Below are positions 10,448-23,569 of a DNA stretch of 64,000 nt, in pieces. The translations under genes and the position numbers were made by a program. Origin of the DNA: Corbicula japonica (lineage: Eukaryota > Mollusca > Bivalvia > Venerida > Cyrenidae); NCBI GenBank assembly GCA_038501625.1, contig JAZAYU010000007.1, forward strand, positions 3,637,685 to 3,701,684, in the 5' to 3' direction. Position 1 is the first letter of the stretch, and each line of letters starts with the position of its first letter. The notes beneath the pieces were generated by a model that did not search any database, was not told the DNA's origin, and saw only the letters and a list, made by a program, of their open reading frames with translations.

Positions 10448-12757
10448 GAAAAACAAAGAATTACACGAAATCCCACTTTGCCACACTGACTAGACCAATT
10501 TAATTTTTGACAAACATGATGATGGTAGACAAACACTTCTCACAAACAATGAGGCTTATATAATACAAATGTAATTCATACATTTGTCTTGATCTGTTAT
10601 CACATAAAAATATTATTTATCATCACATTGGTGTCACAGGGGTAATAACAATTTGTCTGGTATTTACCAAATGTTAATTTCCAATCTTATGCCTGGTTAT
10701 TTTTGTAGGTTTTGAGACGGGTTTTCGATTGCAATTTGATTTCCTTTTTTATTTGGTAGATATATTTCGTCATTTAGTGATTAGCTTTTTCAATATAAAT
10801 TCGAAAACAAAATGAAATTGACTTTTTATAAATATATTATTATTTATTATATATTATGCAATCAAATAATTGAACAAATTACATTTAATGTTTTCATTGA
10901 CAATTAAACACCGTGCTTACATCAAATAATATTTACAGTTATTTATGTTTCATTAGAAATAAGTCATTTGATAAACCCGTGCCTCTTCTTTTTTGGTTGC
11001 GTGAAGAAACCGTGTTTTCTGCGTGTGGCTGTTCCTGATAAGCACGTTTCGCTTTTTTCACGGTCCATGTCACAGTCATGTGCCCAGAATAATTTACATT
11101 GTGTAGCATGTAAATACATTTACGATTTACTATAATCTCTTCTCCATAATTGTCCATCAATATGCTTGATCTAACAAAGCTTACAATATGTGTTTATTTG
11201 TCATACATCTCTGAACAATCTCTTTTCATTGTATCCAACATCTACTAATTATAACTTCCTTATATATGCACTCCTTGAACATGGTTAAAGTAAACCCTTT
11301 AAAATATGTTTGACATTGTCGAGATTTTTAATTATATGGAGAGGAGTGACTTATCCTGAAATGATTGATTGCTTGATTTTAAATAGTTTCGCTCATTTGA
11401 ATTAGGTTGACTAGTTGAACTGTGCAGTTATATTTTCCAGATGTTTCCAATTTTAGAAATGTAGAGTACCGTTATAGGCACAAAATAAATTGGTTTTGAA
11501 AACGTGTTCTCATTTTCATTCATTTAATATGTTTTTTTTAAATGACCATATTGAAACATTACTCTCTGTTCCTTACTCTTTTACTTTTTGAATGTATGTG
11601 TGCCTTTGTGTTCGCAAATGTTGCTTTCCTTGCATTTTTCATTTTTAACACTATTACATCGTAACGTTCCGAATGTTTTCTCTTTCGCTTACTGTAGTAT
11701 TTTCTTTATGATAAGGGCCTTCGTGTAATTATAAACATGTAACATCTCTTTTTGCTACCTAAGCTACCTAAGAAAACGATTGATGCAATTTCTGAAACAG
11801 GTCCCACTTAAAGAACAACTTATGATTAAATTCAATTTTCTACTCAAAATATTGACTCATTTATTGAGCAAATGTGAACTTAGTTATTTACTTCAAATAC
11901 TTTAAATTTGAAATTAAATCTTTCGAATGTCATGGAAATATAGAAAATATGAGTAACACTTAAGTTCTTTAGGGATATTCTAGAATCTTTGTTTGAATTT
12001 ACACACAAAATAATTGTAAAGATTAATCGTAATGTCCGGATAACAAATTTAAGAACTGCATTTAAAACAAAAAAAAAAAAAACAACAACACATAACAAAA
12101 TACTTTATATTGAAAACCTTAATCAATAATTTGTTCTTTAAACTAATAATCAATATAGATTGCAAGCACTGTAAGCATGTTTGTTCTTCAGAACTATTGT
12201 AATGTTCAATTTTAGTTGAGTGAAAATTCCAACTCGATACTTTTCATGGTATTTGGGCTTAGAATTCTGATATCTGTTTTTCACTTTTTTGTCAACCTTT
12301 TTTTCAACAGTGCAATAATATATTTATTGGTATCACTCAATGCCTATGGTTTCAAAAAGGCAGACGCATTAAATATAGCTATCATTTCTTCGTGGGGTAA
12401 AGGAACGGTTTTTAATAAAACTTACCATTCGGTCTTGTTAGTTCATTGATAATCCACATGATGAAATTCATTTTAAAGCGTCTGCTCATTTAACGATATG
12501 AAAAAGAACGAGCCATTAAATTTGTCAGCAAAGGCACAATTGGCCTAATCAGTAAATGGTGATCAGATGACTTGGACAAATGGCTTAATGGGGTTCTTAA
12601 TGGTTTGTTTCAAACAAAGTTGTAACACAAATTAAGCATGGTTATTAGAAAAAATGGATATATATATAAACACAAAACATTTGCTTTGAAACACATTACA
12701 ATAATCTAAACAAATCAATAAGTTTTCACAAAATAAAAAAATGCTTTAGGAAAAAAC
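10448..12757. other. AT-rich stretch, nothing recognised
   Basis: Open frames at 10939-11160 (minus), 11880-12098 (minus) and 12216-12449 (plus) are Phe/Ile/Asn-rich without splice context and are taken as noise. A run of A lies at 12068-12081. Confidence 0.5.
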
Positions 12758-12782
12758 AGACAGACAGACAAACAGATAGACA
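12758..12782. repeat. (CAGA)n tetranucleotide tract
   Basis: Six imperfect units of cagaca/cagata type. Confidence 0.85.
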
Positions 12783-13850
12783 ACATAAATTTATAAAAAA
12801 AATCAATTTCAAGATACGATGAAAACTACACCGCTGAATGTGGTCGTTATATACTGATGTTGTGAATTTGTATTATGAGGGTGTCAGTGTGGTAAATGAT
12901 TCTGAACAGTCAGTTGTCTGTAATGTTTTGGTAATAAATCAGTCAGTATTTATTGCATGCTTTATTGAATGCTTTAGAGCAATAGCTCAATTATCAAGCC
13001 AGTAATGCATCAGTACGAAGGTGTATACTTGGAAAAGTTGATAAGTGTATTAACAAACAGAAAACAAAAAGTTACCGCCATAAACGCAATTGCCTATTGT
13101 ACATTTTACTGGAGACAACTTGCTTTTAACATGTAACACGACAAACATAGTGTACAAATATGGTTTCCATATTAAACCTAACAATATTTCATTTATTAGT
13201 AAAATACTGTTGTTTTTATTTTGATTTTTGTTGATTTTTGAGTTTAATTAATTTCAATATTTCAATATTTTACATTTTTTCTAAATATTTATCAATTCGC
13301 TTCAATGTTTTATGACAGTTATTTTTCAACTGACAAAAAGCTTTTAATTAAATCTTTTCACTTCAAAATAAGTGTTTTCATAGAAAATAAATTATGAGAT
13401 TGTATTTATCTCCAAATAATTTATTGAGATAGCCGGGCATGTGATGCCTTGTCTGGCAGCTCTTCCTCTAAATGATATATTCCAGCTACTTATCGTCCTC
13501 TGTCTTGAAACAACGTTTGCTGAAAGATGAAAACCTATAGTATTTGTTCTCTTATTATTTAGTACAGCAGTGATCAATTTAAGTTGTTGGGGTCCTAAGA
13601 AACATTACAGTTTAGCAAGCAACATTACAGTTTCAGACAAATTACCTTAACAGAAATGAAGGTTTATATTATTTAATCGTAATTTATTTATTGGGTATTT
13701 ATCCAGTGTCACATGAAAGGGCAATACATCATCCCATCCTGTCTTAGTTGTAATTGTAGTTTGTCTGGTATTGACCATATTGCTGATTCGATAAATGTAC
13801 TAAGACTCAGTATGATCACTCTTCATAGTAACTTCGCTTGAAGATAAATG
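12783..13850. other. AT-rich stretch, nothing recognised
   Basis: A 61-codon minus frame (13392-13577) is not supported as coding. Confidence 0.5.
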
Positions 13851-14010
13851 GATGAGAAACGAACTTTGAAAGCCACCAAACACGACAGATATAAACATAT
13901 GACAGGCTTTGTTTGATGGAGCCGTTCATGGGCAGTAATGAAAATTAATATTACTGCTCAAGCCTCCTAGCCCGAGTTGAGCGCAACTTAATATTTACAC
14001 AAGTAAACAG
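13851..14010 (+). repeat. R2 repeat, hairpin (B) half, diverged
   Basis: gatgagaaacgaactttgaa, accaaacacgacaga, a decayed first hairpin (caggctttgtttgatggag), a preserved gggcagtaat/attactgctc stem, then cctagcccg and gagcgcaacttaat. Confidence 0.75.
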
Positions 14011-15789
14011 TAAGATTTTGATATATCCCAACAATAAATTTAAATTTGTTTCAACTCAAAGTTACTCTAGTCGAAGTCTTTGTGTTGATGCGTGATGAAA
14101 ATGTAGAAAAGTAAAATAGGCGTATCATAAGTAGTCACATTTTTAAAACATACACTCGTCACACTGGAGAAAAAAGCATTAACTTTATATTGTGCGCCTT
14201 TTATGTTCAAGGTTAAGCCTTCAATAGGAATACCTCTACAGATGAACCACACGTCCACACAGATGAATTCAACTATAGTTAATAGGGCCAGAGTCATCTC
14301 AATTAACGATCGAACTCCAACTACAATAACACCTTTCAATCAGTTATTCGTGGCGGGATGCAAACAACAAAAACACCTTAAAACCTATTATCTATGCTTG
14401 GCGATGGGATGCAAAAAAAACGATTCTGATAAAAACAACTTTGAACAACAAACTCATTTATTATAACTTTTAAGTAACTGTTGAATAATATTTTGCCCTT
14501 AATCTATCTGTTATTTTAGTGTTGAATGCCTTATTACCTTTAAATCTAAAAATTCAGGTTATTCTGAATCATGCAAACGACACAGGGTCCGACATGTTAT
14601 CGAACCGGCATCGTCGCGATGTTTGATAAGCAACATTGTTAAACTTGCATCTGAAAATCTGTGAAAGCCGCCAGACATCGATGAAAAACACCGACGTTAT
14701 ATCTTAAGTTTATCATACAAAACGTTTAGGAAATTCGAGTACATAAAAACAAACTATCGTTTAATAGTTATTGTACGGTTTTATAACGAAATATGGCCGT
14801 TGTTACGGCTATATTGAAGCGTTATTGATGTAAAACCGCTTCTGCATGCTTAGTTTTCCATTAAAAACCTTAAAAGATCGTGTGTTCCGAAATGTTTCTA
14901 TATGTAGCTCTCTTTAACGTTGACATAAGTTAATTCAATAATATTTTGCCATCGAAAAAGGAAAAATTTAATAAGAAAATAGTGTGTTATACTAAATAAA
15001 GGATGTGACTGGCTTAATATCAAGATTGGTGTAGCACAAAGCTTCATAAATAGCCCGCTGTTTCATATTTTACGTTTATGATACTAAGGAAATGCTGTCT
15101 AATTTTATGTTTAAAACAAAATGATAACAAAAGTGTAGCTTAAATTGCAGGAATTGCCCAATCAGTACCCATAGAATTTCCCGTTATTTGTTGATAATAT
15201 AATAAAACCAATCTTCCCAACTAATGAAAAAAATTCGATTTTCGATACTTTTTTTACACTGCTATAACCTTCCAGGTAAAAATACAATATTATGCAACTT
15301 TTAATTCTACTAATTGCCTTTGTATTTTCGCACTGCATGTAAATAACTCTGTTTCTTGTTTTGTTACGATAACTTTTACGAGGTTAACAAACTTGAGATA
15401 AAAGTAATAAGCTTAATAGTATTGTTTTGCTGATGCTAAGTGTTCTTTTGTAAAATATAAGCAATTTCTTAATTGATGAACTTTAAAGAATTTTTTTAAC
15501 CAACTTCTTCAATTGTTTAAGAGAGGTGACGTGCCATCTAATTGAAACGCATTTGTTTATCTATGATTATCTTTTTCTCATACACAGAAGATGTTCCTTT
15601 GTCCTTTACGTGAACGGTAAAACACATTTAAACTGAAGAAGAACTGTTTGAAACAAGAATCCTTCTCACCATGAGATTTGATTGACAGAGAAATCATGAA
15701 AGGTATGAATACTTTCATTTAGTGTTTCTGTTGACTAAAGCATAGAAAAAAATATTTGCATTTGAAAGAAACGACGGTGGTAGGTGATT
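14011..15789. other. AT-rich stretch, nothing recognised
   Basis: Two overlapping frames on opposite strands (14067-14339 minus, 14203-14466 plus) cannot both be coding, and neither has family features. Confidence 0.5.
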
Positions 15790-16262
15790 ATGAGTTTATT
15801 AAGGTTTATAGGAAAATTTTGTAACAAAACCTAGAAGCTCGATCTGTTACGTTTGACCCTGTCATAGTGTTCTAGCTGATTTGACTACATGGGCTCTGGT
15901 CTCAGTAAGGTTATGAAGTGCCCGCCATTGATTTATAAATTTGTGTGCTTTTGCAAGCAAAACTGTCGATAAGATAGGTGGTTTGGAGCAAATTCACCAA
16001 ATTCACCAAGACAACTCATATTTGTTTGTTCTGTTATGGCATGTGTGAGGTCGGTGCATTTTAGAACGTTTTAAACCCCCAACGGCAAATTGGCCACAGA
16101 TCGTTCAAAGGTAAATCGCATAGGCTCTCAATTGTTTGTGGTGTCTATATTAAAACTGATTATTTTATTACACATACTTACTTTTACTCTACTTTAAGGC
16201 TATTGTGGGAGGCTCTGTCTTCTAGATGTGGCAATTCCTTCTATGCACCTTTTTACTTTTCA
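15790..16262 (+). mobile_element. R1 retroelement tail, nearly full length, diverged
   Basis: Plus-sense copy running from the gagtttattaaggttta block through gctctggtctcagtaagg, gtgtgcttttgcaagcaa, gtgtgaggtcggtgcat, cccccaacggcaaattgg and gttcaaaggtaa. It continues through tgtttgtggtgtctat and gggaggctctgtcttctag to a CTTTTTACTTTT end. Substitutions have broken the AGTGGC hairpin. Confidence 0.75.
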
Positions 16263-17262
16263 TCTAGAATGCCCAAACTGTGCTTGCTTTACTTTGCTTT
16301 AATATATTTATGTTAAATGTAAGCTATTTTGCATTAATCAATATAATTCACAACAACTCGCAAACAACATAAAAAGTCTATGTAAAAAAGTTATTCATAG
16401 AGTTTATAAGGACCAATTTGTGAAAACAAAAGCTTTCGTAAGCCACATTTGTTTACGTTCTTTATATATCTGTTAATTCTTTAAATACCTTAAGTTATCA
16501 AACATGCGTGTGCAAAGGTTCTTACCGTGAATGTTACCTAAAATTTGTACTGATCGCTTTATTTCTACTACAATGGAAAATAAAAGTTTATCCTTATTAT
16601 GTAATTGTGTCCCTATTCACTTCTACTTTTTGGCCATGTGGAAATACTGTTTTTTTTCCGAATCTTCTTATTTCTTGTACCTATATGTCGTTTCATGATG
16701 TAAATATCATTTGTGGTTATTGTCCTCAGTGAGTGTAATTCTGTACGAAAAAACACAAGATGAAAGCTATTAGACTTATGCTTATTGTTTAATAAGCCGA
16801 TCAAGATTTCTGTGACGCAGTTTTCTTCCGTTCGTATTTAGTTTTTTATGTTTACCTATCCAAGTCCCCCTCAACGAACACAAAAGCCTCGTGTCTCGTA
16901 AAAGGTATTCTTATATTACGTGAGAAAAAAGTGAGATAGTAATCGGATGTTCTTTAACGGTAATTTACTTATGGACAGATTTTTCAAGATAATATGATGA
17001 TGGTAAATTATTTTGTAAGACCGGTGAAAAGCTTGTCACAAAACAACTTTAAACCCATAAAGAATATTTTGTTAATAGCTCTTACTCGATCCGAAAGAAA
17101 AACAAAATAGTTTAAAGTGAGTGGAACAAACATGTGATCGTTTAGGTTTAGTCTAGGCTGAAAGTGCTATTTAAACTTTAGTTAATACAATAATGGGATA
17201 AATGAAACATCAAGCCAGACAAAAAGGCTTCTTATACTGGAAATTCAGTATTTTAAGTTACA
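16263..17262. other. AT-rich stretch, nothing recognised
   Basis: Two short opposite-strand frames near 16.5-16.8 kb shadow each other and are not credible genes. Confidence 0.5.
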
Positions 17263-17298
17263 AATGCACAGTCCAATACAAATGCACAGTCCAATACA
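17263..17298. repeat. 18-bp tandem duplication
   Basis: aatgcacagtccaataca occurs exactly twice back to back. Confidence 0.97.
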
Positions 17299-17381
17299 AC
17301 AAAATTTTAAAATTGGCATGGAAAAGGTTTATACACACGGCACCAATATTTAAATAAATATTAAACAATCAACAAAAAAGT

Positions 17382-17635
17382 GAAATATGCATATCAGGAA
17401 TGGCCACATCCAGCAGACACAGCCTCCCCCCACAGCCAAATGGTAGAGAAGAAAATAGAGCATGGTTTTACAATAATCAGTTTCAAAATGGACGCCACAA
17501 ACAATAAACGAAAGTGAGAACCCGAGGGGTTACCGCCTTGCAACGGTCAGTGGCAAAATAATTTGCCACTGGGGGTTTAAACCAGGTTCTAGGGTGCACC
17601 AACCTCACACTTGCCTTAACAGGTTATCGTATGAC
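17382..17635 (-). mobile_element. R1 retroelement tail, 3' quarter, well preserved
   Basis: Contains tgaaatatgcatatcagg, acacagcctcccccc, gagcatgg, gaacccgaggggttaccgc, the intact stem CAGTGGCAA/TTGCCACTG, and gttctagggtgcaccaacc. It stops near ggttatcgtatgacac, so it is a strongly 5'-truncated copy. Confidence 0.85.
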
Positions 17636-17788
17636 ACGTAAAACAAAACGACCAGCTATTAAAAGATATCGCAAGTGAGTGGTAAATTGTACGCAAACGC
17701 TTAATTTAACGGATTTAAGTTTACACTTTACGTTAACAGTTTTACTACTTTAACAATTTGAAGCAATTTGCGCATAATTGTTCATATA

Positions 17789-18045
17789 AGAACCTGACAG
17801 GAAACGTCAGATTGCTGAACCTAAGAATCTGGTTTAAAACCCGGTTGGCAAAATGTTTTTCCACTGATCGTTCCAAGGTGATAACTCATTGGGTTTTTCG
17901 TTTTTGTAAATTGTTGTCGTCTTGTTGAAACTGGTTCTGTTATAACTCTTACCCTCTCGGTTTTACTTTAAATTTGGGCTGTGTTCCCGGAAGGCTGCGT
18001 TTTGTGAACGTGGCTATTGCTGATGCTCATTTTACTTTGATCTAC
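17789..18045 (+). mobile_element. R1 retroelement tail, old copy
   Basis: Blocks in order: agaacctgacagg, ggtttaaaacccggttgg, ccactgatcgttccaaggtg, cattgggtttttc, gaaactggttctgttat, gggctgtgttcccggaaggc, gtggctattgctgatg. Identity to the reference copy is low but collinear. Confidence 0.65.
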
Positions 18046-18754
18046 AGATAATAATTGGAGTCGTACATTTGAGAATAATAACCATGCGAACATTACCCTA
18101 AAACAATGTGACTTACTCGAAAGAAATTACTAAATGGTGTGCAACACTAAATCTGATTAAAATTCTTTAAGGAAAAGTTCAACCATCTTTGATATTAATT
18201 AAAGAAGAAGACGTGACAGCTAATTTTAACAATTTTTTTTCCCTATAATTATCTTGTTGCACGCAAGGAACACTTCAATTTGACATTTATTGAAAAAAAA
18301 TTAAGAGCTCTACATGGAATGTTAACCTCTTTGTCATCATGTGAACTATCAAAATTTTAACCGTGTATTGTACAGAATCGTATTGAGAAGATAAGAGCAT
18401 TTCACCACGGTGTTCAAATGAAGTAATTTAGATTTAGTCTAAAAGAATATTCGAAGACTTTAGATTTTTTTAACATATACAAGAAAATGTGATATTAATC
18501 TCGTATCTGAATCTCGTGTGTAAAAACTTGAATACATTCAAAACAAACGATGCCATATAATATGTATTATATGGCACAATAAAGTGGGTCGCATAACTAA
18601 CTTCTTTGATTGCATGCCGTTGGTAGTAATATTTGAATATTACTAGCCAAATAAAAAATGCCATTGAGTACATTATAACATGCATTTTGCTTGACAGTCC
18701 GATGTATGATATTGCTCTTACTGGGAATCGAAGCCTTTGTTAGTGTGAACAGCC

Positions 18755-18856
18755 TAAACATGCTCTCTATCTCTCTTCCTCTCTTCTTTTTCGCTGCGTG
18801 GTGAGGCTGTGTCTTGTGGCTTGGCGATTCCTGGTATGCATATATTACTTTTTTAA
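18755..18856 (+). mobile_element. R1 retroelement extreme 3' end
   Basis: CT-rich block, ctgcgtggtgaggctgtg, cttggcgattcctggtatg, catatattactttttt. Only the last ~100 bases of the tail are present. Confidence 0.75.
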
Positions 18857-18857
18857 C

Positions 18858-18930
18858 TACGGCGACAGCACCTAGTCATGTAAATCCGATTACGCTACCG
18901 AGTGAGCCAACCGGGACAACTCTTCTTTTT
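18858..18930 (-). repeat. tRNA-derived SINE head fragment
   Basis: On the minus strand the A-box-like block gttggctcactcggtagcgt is clear and shares wording with the head at 1553-1660. A B box is not evident. It abuts the R1 3' end, which could be chance or could mark a shared tail. Confidence 0.4.
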
Positions 18931-19007
18931 TGTGTTTGGAAACAATAATGTGATGAAAGTTTGTTAGTCGAGATAAGTCACCATGGCAAATTGAACGTTA
19001 TTGTTTT

Positions 19008-19206
19008 TCAGAACCTGACGGCGCAAATTTGTGGTTAGTGCAACATAGAACGATGTTTAAGCCCGAGGTGGCAAACGTGTTTTACTGACCGTTGCAAGAC
19101 TGTAACCCCACAGGTTCTTGTTTTCTCTTATTTACAGATCATATTCTTATTTGTGTTCACTCTATATTTTGGCCTTACGCGGTCTATTTTAAGTGGCGGC
19201 TTTCCC
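19008..19206 (+). mobile_element. R1 retroelement tail, old copy
   Basis: agaacctgacgg, gtggttagtgcaacataga, taagcccgaggtggcaaac, actgaccgttgcaagactg, aaccccacaggttctt; the final part (ttttggccttacgcgg) is barely recognisable. Confidence 0.65.
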
Positions 19207-21371
19207 TAAATAAATAATTATATATAGTTATGTTTTATAAACGATATTATTGCTCTATCACTCTATTTCGTTTCTGACATGGTGATCTATTTGTATTTCT
19301 ATTTATGGGGCACTAGACTCGGAACGGTAAACTAGTAGATGTACCTGCTAATTTCGTTTGACTTTTTAGCTTCTTTTTTTATAGAAGATGGCTGTTTTGC
19401 ATTGCACACTTTATTAGAAAGAATATCTTTCAGGGTGAAGTTGGTGCACTAAAGAATTTGATATTCGTGACTGTAAACCTCACAGTTTTCATTTTCTTTA
19501 TTGTGTACGAGTGCTTTCTTTTCCGAATCGGTCAGATCATAAACAAAATTATATATTTCGTGAAAGAAGTTGGCTTTGTGGCCAGTCTTGTTTTTGTTTG
19601 TGTCTCATTTTCACGTGTGTTTTTCCTTCAAAACTATATTTTAATAATGGTGGCGGGGGAAGGAAGTTTGGTAATGCTTTTAAATGTTTAGATACTGTAT
19701 CTTTCTTTTTCGCCTGCATTCATGTTGGTTCCAACACTTTTCTCGAAAAACAAGTAAGTCTTCAAATGTATGAGTCGGTACTATAACTTTTTTCCTTGAC
19801 GAATGAATCTCGAACAAACGGACCTTGTTAGTTTTAACAGCCTCAACTGGATTATTTGTTTTCTTGTTTGCACAAAGCGTTTGTTATGACCTATTAAATT
19901 GTTCTATTTGTATACACTCAACTGTCGGATTCCACGGGTTCAAAATATAGCTTTGTTTGCCGTACGTCTGATGTAAATTGTCTTCATGTACATTCAATCA
20001 CACAATCACAATTAATGCTGTTCTCATACACAATTTTTAAATAGTTGAATACAATGATTATTCACAATTGTTAACAGTACACTTAAAACAATGTAAAAAA
20101 CTTTTTTCATTTCAGTTTTTCACCCTTATGAACGGATGGTTTTAATGTCCCAGCCAATAAAGCTATGCGCTTTGTTCAATAACCCAAGTGATATGCTTAC
20201 TGCTTTTTAATTTGTTCATAGGCACTTGTTCATAATGAATCTCAAAATACTTCCCATACACCTTCATATGCCCATTTACCTTTTAGCTAGATCAACCGTT
20301 TTGTTCCGTTGTTCATAGCTGTTGCTAGGTGGCCTAGACACTAGTATGATCGTATTTGTCGTGTAAAAATTCATAACTATCAAAGTTTTTGCTTACCTTA
20401 GATAGACTGTGGTATGGCCATTTCGGCTCTCCTAGAGATAGAAACTGTAGTATGGTTATTTCAACACAAAGATGAATAAAACTATGATATCAGAAAAAAG
20501 TTGTTGTCATTGAGGTTCATAACAATATGCATTTTATTTTCTTGTTCTTCGTTTGTTTGGACAATTTTTTTATTCAACCACAAAATCCAAAAAAGTAATT
20601 TGCAGCTAATATGGTGTTTTCTTGAGCTGGAACTTAAGCTTTCCTGCTTTAGCCGGTATTAACATGCCCACCTATAACGTCTGCGAAGGCTACACAGGAA
20701 ATTACGTCTGTTTTAGCTTAACATGTCATTCGTGATATACGTTATAAAGAAACATGTGCTACATGTACATGTATAACAGTAATAATACTTTTATACCGAA
20801 ATTAACGCGTTATTTCGTATTCATACTCTATTTTAAGAATTGTTTGCGCTATACTTCGTGTGTTTTTTAGAGTTAATCTTTCCTAGCACACCTGCTGCAT
20901 AAACATTTGTTTTTCTTCCATTCTCCATTCATTGTAATATGTATCGTATATCAAATTATAAAGCAAAAATAACATATTACGTTTTAAAATATACGTAAAT
21001 ACTTCTTCATCGTCAGAACATGTGAAAATTGCCAATGTCGTTTCTAGCTAATTCAGTTCCGACTGATCAAGTCATTTGGAGTTATGTAATTTAATATTGT
21101 CAATTTTACTTTGAAATGATATGCCATAAACAGTGTTCTTGTATCACACAAATTTCATAAATGGTATGAAGTGGTGGGGGTTAAATTATTATTCAATTAT
21201 AATTAATAATTTCAAATTTTATCATTCGTCGAAGAACTCTATCAAATAACACAAAGCTGGATAATTATATGATAGGTGTACATTACACAAATCATGTTAT
21301 TAGAACTGTTATAAAATACACTGTTAGAGAATAAAGAAAGTGAGGGCCATGACTGATGTTCCTCTTTTTTG
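19207..21371. other. AT-rich stretch, nothing recognised
   Basis: Overlapping open frames at 19458-19691 and 19511-19786 are Phe/Val-rich in one frame and structureless in the other. No exon pattern was found. Confidence 0.5.
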
Positions 21372-21637
21372 TAGAAAAGTAATATATGCATATGAGGAAT
21401 CGCCACACTCCCCACGCAGCGAAAAAGAAGAGAAGAGAGAGAGAGCATGTATGTTATAAGTATATCAATTCAATAAGGACGCCACAAACAATTAACAAAA
21501 AAAGAGAACCGTTGTGGATACCGCCTTGGAACGGTCATGGCAAAACAAATTGCCACTGGGGGTGTTTAAAACAGGTTCTAGGGTGCATCAAACTCACACT
21601 TGCCCCAACAGGTTCTCGTATCACAAAACATCTGTAA
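21372..21637 (-). mobile_element. R1 retroelement tail
   Basis: gaaaagtaatatatgcatatg, cgccacactccccacgc, gagagagagcatg, accgccttggaacggtca, ttgccactgggggtg, ttctagggtgcatc. The hairpin has lost one arm position (ATGGC for GTGGC). A plus-sense fragment of the same family starts ~85 bases further on. Confidence 0.85.
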
Positions 21638-21722
21638 AGTCAAAAAGAAAGACTATCATTAATGATATTCTGCATGCTAAGTGATTAACTCATCTACAGT
21701 TCTCATTGCTTACCACTTTGTT

Positions 21723-22075
21723 TGTACAGCGGATGCAGGGGTTAAGGAGTTTATAAATGATTCTGGGTAAATCTTGCAAAAGAATTAAGAAACTCGATAT
21801 GTTTCTTTTAAATAATCCTTTTATTGTGCTTTTGCTTAATTGACTAGGGGTTCTGATCTTAGTAAGGTCATTGAGTACCCAAATCGTTTTTGCTTGACAT
21901 TGCTGTTAGCCATTTCAGCCAATCAGATGCTTGAGATTTGAGACTGGTTTCTAATCTCAGTTTTATAACCTTCAGCCTTGATCTCTTTTACATAGCCATG
22001 CTCTCTCTCTGTCTTGCCGTGTGGGAAGGCTGTGTTTTCTGAATATGCCTATGCTTGGTATTTCTTTACATGATA
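21723..22075 (+). mobile_element. R1 retroelement fragment split by an R4 foldback piece
   Basis: 21723-21895 is the upstream part of the tail in plus sense (gcggatgcaggggttaagg, aactcgatatgtttctttt, ttctgatcttagtaaggtca). 21984-22075 is the end of the tail (catgctctctctctgtc, gtgtgggaaggctgtg, ttctgaatatgcc). The middle of the tail is missing and an R4 arm occupies the gap. Confidence 0.7.
21903..21976. mobile_element. R4 foldback element, single arm
   Basis: ttagccatttcagccaatca, gatgcttgagatttgagac, tttctaatctcagttttata. This matches one arm of the element at 25042-25189 and lies within the R1 fragment. Confidence 0.75.
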
Positions 22076-22204
22076 TACACAAATGGTAATAATCTAATAT
22101 GTATGAAACGATATCATGAGCAATAAAAATAATCAAACACTAAACATACAAATTGATCTTTAACATTCACCGAATACAAAACGTATTGAACATCTTGAAA
22201 TATC

Positions 22205-22870
22205 GTTTTAGCCCCGTTCATAAGCAGCAATGCTTCTACCCTAAAACGAGAAAACAACGGGCAAGCTAATTAGATGGCAGTTTGAATTCTTTCATTGGTT
22301 TTAAAGACCTTACATGTACTAATGTAATCGACGATAAGATAATAAAATCTCACTAAAACATTTGTGTTTTAACTTCTTTGTCTGCTGCAACTATTATTGT
22401 TATGGAAATATCAGTTTGTGATTTTATCAGTCTGTGATTATAATTTATTCTGAAATAAACGTTTTATGAGGTCTCGATGTTGTTCATATTTCCTGAAAGA
22501 CGGACAGAAACCCCGGTGAGTTGTTTTACGTCATTTCTAAAACCAAAATAATTAAAACTTGCAATTTTAAGACGGAAACTGTGATCTCTAAAGACATATC
22601 AGACACAAGTTGAAAATACATGCAACGAACACGTGTTCATAATGTGTCCTATTCAGATTTTTCTTTGTCCATAAAAAGTAAAACATACACATTTAAATAG
22701 ATTTAAATAGATAAAAATGGAACTTTGAAAGCCATCGAACACGACAAAATATGAAATTATTGCCAGCTCGGTTTGATTGAGCCTGTTCATGGGCAGTAAT
22801 CGAAATGCATATTACTGCCCACGCCGTCTAGCGCCAGGTTGAGCACAACTCAGTATTTATAATTATTTAA
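22205..22870 (+). repeat. R2 repeat in permuted order (A piece, spacer, B half)
   Basis: 22205-22285 carries the R2 A-half landmark (ccctaaaacgagaaaacaac then gggc). 22706-22862 carries the whole B half (gaactttgaaagccatcgaa, the two hairpins, gagcacaactcagtat). The order A then B is the same as in the copy at 41340-41970. Confidence 0.6.
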
Positions 22871-23335
22871 GAAATAATGTCTATAAATAAGTTTACCACT
22901 TAGATCGCAAATTGCTGAACTAGTAACCCGACAACGAGATGACCTAGTGACAAGAAATACATGATTACCTATATAAATGTTATAATAATTGCGTTTCCAC
23001 AAGTTACCCGACAACAAGATGACCTAGTGACAAGAAATACATGTTTACCTATATACACTTAACCAATGTTCTAACTACACCGATTATATTTTTTAAAATT
23101 CTCAACATTGATTCGATGTATACTCTTCAAACTTAGAGTTCGAAATTCTGTAAACGTTTACGACTCGGAATCGAAACATTGCCATTTACACGTGTAAACT
23201 ATGGAGCCTTATAAAATATGCATTTAAGAAATAATGTCTATTACAATGTTAACAACTTAGAGCGCAAAATGATGAACTATTAATCCGACAACGAGATGAC
23301 CTAGTGACAAGAAATACATGTTTACCTATATACTT
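22868..23335. repeat. 357-bp tandem duplication with an 80-bp internal duplication
   Basis: taagaaataatgtctat begins at 22868 and 23225, a 357-base period. Within the first unit, the block from ccgacaac through acctagtgacaagaaatac occurs at 22928 and 23008 (80-base period), and once more at 23285. The copies remain close in sequence, so the duplications are fairly recent. Confidence 0.9.
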
Positions 23336-23569
23336 GTTCTAATGAATGTTTTTCAAGAACCTTTTAGGATGTTTCCAAACCCACTTAATACACGTAAGTC
23401 GACAAGGATTTAATTAAGACGGTTGTTAGAGTTCAAAGTATTGTTATATTACGGGAGAAAATTCAGGTGGTTCTTCAAACAAGTAAATTTACGTAATTTA
23501 ACCACATTATTGGTTTCCAGATGAGAAAAACATTGGTTAAAAGCTTGCCATTACGCCTTTACTATGACA

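Noticed and set aside
14067..14466. Two long overlapping frames on opposite strands
   Set aside because: Mutual shadows without motifs.
19458..19786. Overlapping plus-strand frames of 77 and 91 codons
   Set aside because: Phe/Val-rich or structureless, with no homology and no exon boundaries.
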